From positions 1 through 26,626 of the forward strand of contig CALEPR010000119.1 of the NCBI GenBank assembly GCA_937910665.1: a stretch of 26,626 nucleotides of DNA. The letters run 5' to 3'. Source of the DNA: an uncultured Selenomonadales bacterium. GTDB taxonomy: Bacteria > Bacillota > Negativicutes > Selenomonadales > Selenomonadaceae. The translations under genes and the position numbers were made by a program. The notes below the pieces were generated by a model that was not told the DNA's origin, did not search any database, and saw only the letters and a list, made by a program, of their open reading frames with translations. Of this stretch, positions 22,611 through 26,626 are shown in pieces (positions within the stretch are counted from its first letter, which is position 1; each line of letters opens with the position of its first letter).

Positions 22611-23172
22611 ATAAAATATTTCCGTCAAAAACTTTGCCGCCGATAACAAGATTGTCTGTGTACTGCCACATCATACCTTGCAAAAAATCTTGTTTGCTCC
22701 ATTGTGCGTTCCAAATTGGGCAGCCCAATTTTTTCCAATCAATATATTTTTCAAGCCAACTGTATGACGCATAAACGCCGCTATTCAAAGGTTTAATTTT
22801 TTCAAGAAACTTTTTGCAAATTGCGGTGATATTTTTTTTGCTGAAATCGAAATTATGACGTAATTTATAATTGTCCGCGTCCTCCATATCGAACCAGACA
22901 GGGAGTTCAAGCAAAACGCCGCTTTTGGCAATAATTGTTTTGCAAAATTCAGCTTCAATAGCGGCAGCGGCAGGGCTTAAAGCGTAAGAATAATGATAAG
23001 CTCCGCAAATTAAACCGGCCTCATGTGCTCCGGCAACATTGCGCTGAAAACTTTCATCAGCATTGGAGATGCCATAACTTGACCGGCAAATAGCAAATTC
23101 AATTCCCGCCGCCTTTAACGCCGTCCAATTTATTTCCCCGTTGTGATAGCTTACATCTACGCCTTTTTTCAT
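22603..23172 (-). CDS. GH25 lysozyme (endolysin)
   Basis: 189 residues, ATG after AAGGGAG. A single GH25 domain covers the protein: KGVDVSYHNGEINW at the start with Asp6, YHYSYAL, and the catalytic PVWFDMED with Asp95 and Glu97. It cuts the beta-1,4 bond of peptidoglycan. No signal peptide and no cell-wall-binding repeat are present, so release needs a holin or it acts in the virion. It is unusual that the lysozyme lies among neck genes, between FII-like and Z-like. Candidate holin-like partners are the small membrane proteins of the nearby cassettes. Confidence 0.93.
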   Translation of the reverse strand: MKKGVDVSYHNGEINWTALKAAGIEFAICRSSYGISNADESFQRNVAGAHEAGLICGAYHYSYALSPAAAAIEAEFCKTIIAKSGVLLELPVWFDMEDADNYKLRHNFDFSKKNITAICKKFLEKIKPLNSGVYASYSWLEKYIDWKKLGCPIWNAQWSKQDFLQGMMWQYTDNLVIGGKVFDGNILYN

Positions 23173-23189
23173 AAAATTTTTCTCCCTTT

Positions 23190-23576
23190 TTAGCCGAGTA
23201 CTTTTGATTTAACATTGCCGCGAGTGGTATTTTGCCTGTAAGTCGAAAGAGTCAAACAAGTAACTCCGAGTTCGTCCTCTGCCGAGACAACTTCAAAACG
23301 CTTTTTAAAATTTTTCAGCTCAATATAAACAAATTCCCCTTGTCGGGGGATTCTTTTTCGCTTATTGGTGTAGTCTTTTGTTTTGAAGTAAAGCGTTGCA
23401 AAGTCTCCATGAAGACCTGCATAGTTGTCGGACTTCGCGTTTGATTTTTTTTCAGTGCTTGGGACAAATTGACACGCCAGAGTTACTCCGTCCACTGTCA
23501 AATATTCAGCAAATTCAGTGACAGACATAATCACTGCCGCATCAATTCCAAGCAAGTCTTTAAATATTCTTGCCAA
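23190..23576 (-). CDS. Head-tail joining protein (lambda FII-like)
   Basis: 128 residues, TTG start after AAAGGG (an internal ATG is possible). A short N-terminal helix, ATLYFKTKDY and IPRQGEFVYIELKNFKKRFEVV form a small beta barrel-like pattern. The place between capsid E and gpZ-like genes fits lambda FII. Likely the ring at the head-tail junction. Family call rests more on position than on motif. Confidence 0.55.
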   Translation of the reverse strand: MARIFKDLLGIDAAVIMSVTEFAEYLTVDGVTLACQFVPSTEKKSNAKSDNYAGLHGDFATLYFKTKDYTNKRKRIPRQGEFVYIELKNFKKRFEVVSAEDELGVTCLTLSTYRQNTTRGNVKSKVLG

Positions 23577-23602
23577 AATTTTTTTCCCTTTCAGTCAGAA
23601 AA

Positions 23603-23797
23603 TAGGGGTTAGGTTTTAGGGGTTAGGGGTTAGTTTAATTAGGAGTGAGGAGGGAGGAGTTAAATTCCTAGCCCCTAATTCCTAATTCCTAGTTCCTAGC
23701 CCCTAGTTCCTAGCCCCTAGTTCCTAGCCCCTAGTTCCTAGCCCCTAATTCCTCATTCCTAATTCCTAATTATTCTAGCCCCTAGTTCCTAGCCCCT
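23603..23797. repeat. Long heptamer array with exact copy at the window end
   Basis: The first 131 bp (23603-23733) are identical to 26496-26626. Starts with TAGGGGTTAGG units, then AGTTTAATTAGGAGTGAGGA, then alternating TTCCTAG and CCCCTAG. Confidence 0.92.
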
Positions 23798-23799
23798 AA

Positions 23800-24081
23800 T
23801 CAGAAAATAACTTTGAAAGAATCAATACCAATAGAATATTCACCTTCAAAATTATTGATTTTTACTGTGACAAGGTGTTTATCTTGGTCAGCAGTCATCA
23901 AAGTCTGCTCCGCGATAAAAATGTAATTTGTTCCTTTGACTTCCTGCAGCCCGACATACAAAATGGGTTTGTAACTTGCTCCGACAATTCCCGCTCCTTC
24001 AAATGCGCTCCATGCGCTCGCCGCCTCCTGCGGCATTTTGGTTAATCCTTCAAATTCCTCAAATTTAATTTGTCCAAACAT
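23800..24081 (-). CDS. Cystatin-like small protein in the FI position
   Basis: 93 residues, ATG after AAGGAAG. After a helix (MPQEAASAWSAFEG, 16-29) comes YKPILYVGLQEVKGTNYIFI (38-57), which has the QxVxG loop (QEVKG, 46-50) followed by TNY as in stefins/cystatins, then the strand HLVTVKINNF. The order helix, strand, QxVxG hairpin, strand is that of the cystatin fold, known for cysteine-protease inhibitors. The gene is between capsid E and FII-like, where lambda has FI. It may be a real inhibitor or a virion protein that shares the fold. Confidence 0.6.
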   Translation of the reverse strand: MFGQIKFEEFEGLTKMPQEAASAWSAFEGAGIVGASYKPILYVGLQEVKGTNYIFIAEQTLMTADQDKHLVTVKINNFEGEYSIGIDSFKVIF

Positions 24082-24105
24082 AAAAAATCTTCCTTTCTAA
24101 AAAAA

Positions 24106-24186
24106 AATTCTACACTGTTAAAACTGTTACCGAAAGCTAAAAAGCAAAAAAGTTTCAAGAAAAAGCGCAAACATCGCAAAAAGTAA
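24106..24186 (+). pseudogene. Cassette 3 remnant of ORF a
   Basis: A short frame ending at TAA 24186 encodes a Lys/Arg-rich tail (KKQKSFKKKRKHRKK) like the tail of ORF a in cassette 2. There is no start codon or promoter in front, so the 5' part has been lost, probably by overlap with the neighbouring minus-strand gene. Confidence 0.45.
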
Positions 24187-24206
24187 GCCTTGAATCTTGA
24201 AACTTT
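24149..24206. other. Inverted repeat and hairpin in cassette 3
   Basis: AAAGTTTCAAG (24149) and CTTGAAACTTT (24196) are 11-bp perfect inverted repeats 36 bp apart. Just after, GGGCGA and TCGCCC (24210-24227) form a second hairpin, in the same place as the hairpins of cassettes 1 and 2. Confidence 0.55.
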
Positions 24207-24255
24207 GTGGGGCGAAGGGAATCGCCCTTGCTTTTGATTCTACCATAGCGCGAGT

Positions 24256-24429
24256 ATGTTTTCAAGAATTTGCTTAATTATTTACGCCGTGTGCCTGTTG
24301 GCGTTTGTTGCGAATTTGCTTTTTGGTTCAGGCATTAAAGATTTTTGGCAGTGGTTTGAAGGTTTTGCCGTCGGTGCGTCTTTTGTCAGAGTCAGCGACT
24401 TCATTTTGTCAATCAAGGAAAGCAGGTGA
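24256..24429 (+). CDS. Cassette 3 ORF b: small membrane protein
   Basis: 57 residues: SRICLIIYAVCLLAFVANLL is a clear membrane helix and FWQWFEGFAVGASF a second amphipathic one. Weak ribosome site. It ends 6 bp before ORF c. Confidence 0.55.
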   Translation: MFSRICLIIYAVCLLAFVANLLFGSGIKDFWQWFEGFAVGASFVRVSDFILSIKESR

Positions 24430-24435
24430 TTAAAA

Positions 24436-24618
24436 ATGAATGGTTGGGGAGGTAAGCGCGAAGGCGCAGGACGTAAGCCGCAAGTTGGCAGCGAAGTCAG
24501 AAAAAATTGTACACTCAAAGCCACTGAGGCAGAATGGAAATTGATTCTCGACTTCGCAAGGATTGTCAAGCACGGCAATAAACAAGCCGCCGCCGACTTT
24601 GTTGCAAGTCAAAATTAA
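24436..24618 (+). CDS. Cassette 3 ORF c: GAGR-motif RHH-like protein
   Basis: 60 residues. GGTGATTAAAA before the ATG and the first ~45 bases of the gene are nearly the same as in cassette 1, encoding MNGWGGKREGAGR. The core TLKATEAEWKLILDFARIVK and the end NKQAAADFVASQ follow the family pattern. Confidence 0.7.
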   Translation: MNGWGGKREGAGRKPQVGSEVRKNCTLKATEAEWKLILDFARIVKHGNKQAAADFVASQN

Positions 24619-24621
24619 CTT

Positions 24622-24646
24622 TCAGTCTTTGGACTGATTTTTTTTT
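24622..24646 (+). terminator. Terminator of cassette 3
   Basis: TCAGTC, TTTG loop, GACTGA, then nine Ts, directly after ORF c and before the capsid gene end. Confidence 0.75.
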
Positions 24647-24655
24647 AGTTGCAAA

Positions 24656-25720
24656 TCAGCCACAAGTTTTAATAACATACCAGCTTGAAATATCATTTGG
24701 CACAAGCAAGCAACGCGAATAAACCGCAAGCGACATTGTATTTGCGTCTTCATTGATAGAATATTTCGGGACAAGCTCCGCAGAATAAGTTTGCACACCT
24801 GCAGTTTTGTCCATCAAACTAATTGCGCCGAAAAGTTGTCTCCCCATTGCGGGACTAATAACAAGCGCGGTTTTATCGGGAATAAAAGGTTTTACAGTTC
24901 CTGATTCACTGTCGTAATAAGTTTCAAGATAACTGTAAATTTCCAGACCGAGTGCAGGAATGTAGCCAAGATAGCGAGTTTGCGGGGAAGTATAGCGCGG
25001 TTGAAAACTTGCCATAGTCAAATTTTTATTGTTGGAGACAAGGAGCCAATCACGAATTTCTTTATTTGCAATTAAATATTCCTCAACATTCGGGCCGCAC
25101 AAAAGCATAGTTGGCAAAGTTCCCGTGTCCTCCGCAATTTTATCGCAACATTCTTTCAAATCTCCGTAAATTGTCGCGCTTGAATTATTCCACAAAGTTG
25201 AGGGAGTTTTTGTATTGGAAAAGTTAAAATCAATTTCATCTTCAATTACAACAACTCCGTCGTCAGCGTAACCTTGAATTGTGACTTTGCCTGTTGAAAG
25301 AATATCAGCCGCCATTTTATTTTTGCGATTGTAGATAATGTCGGTTAAGTCTTTCAAGTCTTGAGCTTGCATCGCCGCTGCTCTGTCTTGAGGTGTGAGC
25401 GTTGAAAAAATTGGAGTTTCTCCGAATTGCCTCATCTCAAGTTCTTTAATTGTGATAATTCTCTTGCCGCCCATCATCGGCGCGGAATAAAATTTTGCGT
25501 CTGCGGTATCGCGATTTATTGAAACTCCTTTACTGCCTTTCACAATGTAGGGCGCGAGGAGTCTTTTGCCTTTTTTATATTCAACGCCGACATAAGAAGT
25601 CGTCGCAACAGGCATCTTTTGACTGAAAAAAGTGTCTGCCAAATATGTCGCTCGTGGTTTAAACTGTGCGACTGCGTCTATCAGCGTCACAGTTTCTTTT
25701 ACTGCAAAGGGATTAAACAA
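24656..25720 (-). CDS. E: Major capsid protein E
   Basis: 354 residues, TTG start 9 bases after AAGGAG. It fits the lambda gpE family (about 340 residues): TYLADTFFSQKMPVATTSYV, GGKRIITIKELEMRQFGE, LTPQDRAAAMQAQDLKDLTD near 115, and VISPAMGRQLFGAISLMD near the end. It forms the icosahedral shell with the decoration protein coded just upstream. Lambda-like head together with a P2-like tail shows mosaic origin. Confidence 0.93.
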   Translation of the reverse strand: MFNPFAVKETVTLIDAVAQFKPRATYLADTFFSQKMPVATTSYVGVEYKKGKRLLAPYIVKGSKGVSINRDTADAKFYSAPMMGGKRIITIKELEMRQFGETPIFSTLTPQDRAAAMQAQDLKDLTDIIYNRKNKMAADILSTGKVTIQGYADDGVVVIEDEIDFNFSNTKTPSTLWNNSSATIYGDLKECCDKIAEDTGTLPTMLLCGPNVEEYLIANKEIRDWLLVSNNKNLTMASFQPRYTSPQTRYLGYIPALGLEIYSYLETYYDSESGTVKPFIPDKTALVISPAMGRQLFGAISLMDKTAGVQTYSAELVPKYSINEDANTMSLAVYSRCLLVPNDISSWYVIKTCG

Positions 25721-25797
25721 AAAAAATTTCTCCTTTCTTGTTTAGATTGGTAGTGAGTGAATTTTTTCTAACAACTAATCACTAACTAAAAAAATCC

Positions 25798-25827
25798 TTG
25801 ACCGGCAAGGATTGTGTTTTCTATAAT
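25798..25827 (+). promoter_or_regulatory. Promoter of accessory cassette 4
   Basis: TTGACC, 18 bp, TATAAT, about 50 bp before the 26-residue peptide. Confidence 0.72.
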
Positions 25828-25850
25828 TGAGAAAGCCTGTTGATGGTCGG

Positions 25851-25870
25851 CTTCCTCTTTCGAGAGGGGG
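25851..25870 (+). promoter_or_regulatory. 5' UTR hairpin that covers the ribosome site
   Basis: CTTCCTCT, a TTCG tetraloop and AGAGGGGG give eight pairs (two wobbles). The right arm is the whole ribosome binding site of the 26-residue peptide, 8 bases before ATG. This would keep translation low until the RNA is processed or melted. Confidence 0.65.
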
Positions 25871-25878
25871 TGTACGGT

Positions 25879-25959
25879 ATGACAAAGTACGAAAAATTTT
25901 CACTCATTCTTCAAGCACTTGAAGTTGCCGCCGTACTCTTTGAAGTGTTCGTGAAATAG
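25879..25959 (+). CDS. Cassette 4: 26-residue holin-like/type I toxin-like peptide
   Basis: MTKYEKFSLILQALEVAAVL then FEVFVK: polar start, one hydrophobic helix (about 7-24), short basic end. The YE.(F/L)SL start is like the putative holin-like toxins of Bacillota. Own promoter, a hairpin on the ribosome site and a terminator support a type I toxin. An antisense RNA antitoxin was not identified. Confidence 0.6.
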   Translation: MTKYEKFSLILQALEVAAVLFEVFVK

Positions 25960-25960
25960 G

Positions 25961-25993
25961 GCACTGAGAAAGCCGCATTGCGAGTGCGTTTTT
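25961..25993 (+). terminator. Terminator of cassette 4
   Basis: CGCAT, 5-base loop, GTGCG, then TTTTT; an outer GCACT/AGTGC pairing is an alternative fold. Confidence 0.6.
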
Positions 25994-26090
25994 CTCTAAA
26001 TAGCAAGTTTTAAATTTTAGAGGAAGTCGACGCTCCAACGTCAACAGGCTCTATTTTTGCAATTTTATTCTGCAGGAAAATTTTTGTCAA

Positions 26091-26468
26091 TCAGAAAATT
26101 TCGTGAAGTGAAGTTTCGATAATGTCCACTTTGCGGAGCGGTTCTTTGAAGTCTGCCGCGCTCACGACGCTTGAACCTGTGGAAAGTTTTTCTGTGTGGA
26201 AATTGCCGCTTGTGTAAACTGAAGTCACTGCGCCGAGACTGTCAGCTTGTACATCTTCGGACGCGATAACCAAAACTTTTGTCGCGTCAACTGAAGAATT
26301 AACAGGCGCGAAAACTCCCCCTGCCACGCTTGCCGCCAAAATGCATCCGCGACTAAATTCCGCTCCTCCTGAAACTGATACATTTTCCAAACGAACAGGA
26401 ATATCAGTCCCCGCAAAAAGTTCGTCGCGTTGGACTGTGTTTTGTGCTTCGCTGTAATATTCTGCCAT
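26091..26468 (-). CDS. Head decoration protein (lambda gpD-like)
   Basis: 125 residues, ATG after AAAGGAG. The pattern RGCILAASVAGGVFAPVNSS, VLVIASEDVQAD, VYTSGNFHTEKL fits the lambda D family (110 residues). Trimers sit on the shell and hold it against DNA pressure. Directly upstream of capsid E, as in lambda, apart from cassette 4. Confidence 0.8.
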   Translation of the reverse strand: MAEYYSEAQNTVQRDELFAGTDIPVRLENVSVSGGAEFSRGCILAASVAGGVFAPVNSSVDATKVLVIASEDVQADSLGAVTSVYTSGNFHTEKLSTGSSVVSAADFKEPLRKVDIIETSLHEIF

Positions 26469-26495
26469 TTTTAATTTCTCCTTTCAGCCGGAATT

Positions 26496-26626
26496 TAGGG
26501 GTTAGGTTTTAGGGGTTAGGGGTTAGTTTAATTAGGAGTGAGGAGGGAGGAGTTAAATTCCTAGCCCCTAATTCCTAATTCCTAGTTCCTAGCCCCTAGT
26601 TCCTAGCCCCTAGTTCCTAGCCCCTA
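26496..26626. repeat. Heptamer array running off the right edge
   Basis: Identical for 131 bp to 23603-23733. It begins soon after the ribosome site of the decoration gene and is cut by the window end. Confidence 0.92.

Noticed and set aside
1..26626. tRNA or rRNA genes
   Set aside because: No cloverleaf with a conserved T-arm motif or rRNA stretch was noticed on either strand.

Overview
The window is the late (virion) region of a contractile-tailed phage or prophage, almost certainly of a low-GC anaerobic Bacillota host. Negativicutes/Selenomonas-type bacteria are my best guess, from AT-rich DNA, strong AAGGAG-type ribosome binding sites and gut-Bacillota-like accessory genes; this is not proven. 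Most genes are on the minus strand, so the late operon is read from right to left. Portal, protease and terminase genes are not seen and would lie beyond the right edge.

Right part (26.5 to 20 kb): head and neck genes in lambda-like order: decoration protein D-like, major capsid protein E, a small cystatin-like protein where lambda has FI, an FII-like joining protein, a GH25 lysozyme, a gpZ-like protein and a tail terminator-like protein. Middle (19.8 to 7.3 kb): a P2-like contractile tail: sheath (FI), tube (FII), four small DUF1659/DUF2922-like proteins, the chaperone E with an apparent programmed -1 frameshift to E+E', tape measure T, a small protein resembling the C-terminal glycyl-radical end of NrdD, tail protein X, hub protein D and a collar-type tail fibre. 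Left part (7.2 to 0 kb): this breaks the one-strand rule. A gpV-like baseplate spike protein and two large unknown proteins are on the plus strand, followed by an HTH gene; further left on the minus strand are a tyrosine recombinase, a PAAR spike tip, gpU and a truncated tail fibre built of 36-residue repeats.

Accessory cassettes (morons) sit between the virion genes. hicAB lies between sheath and tube with its own promoter and terminator. Four plus-strand cassettes lie between head/neck genes. Three of them share one plan: short ORF a, RNA hairpin, short membrane ORF b, then a 60-residue protein c with a GAGR motif and a ribbon-helix-helix-like core; two have near-consensus promoters. The fourth has only promoter, a hairpin over the ribosome binding site, a 26-residue membrane peptide and a terminator, like a type I toxin. 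I consider this family of cassettes the best candidate for an undescribed system.

A second unusual layer is a family of tandem heptamers (types TTCCTAA, TTCCTAG, CCCCTAG, CTCCTAA; purine strand TTAGGAG, TGAGGAG) that fills many gene gaps. The arrays keep one polarity (purine-rich half left, pyrimidine-rich half right, AT centre), can fold into long hairpins, supply the stop codons of several genes on both strands, and once occur in frame inside the tape measure gene. TTG start codons are frequent in virion genes.
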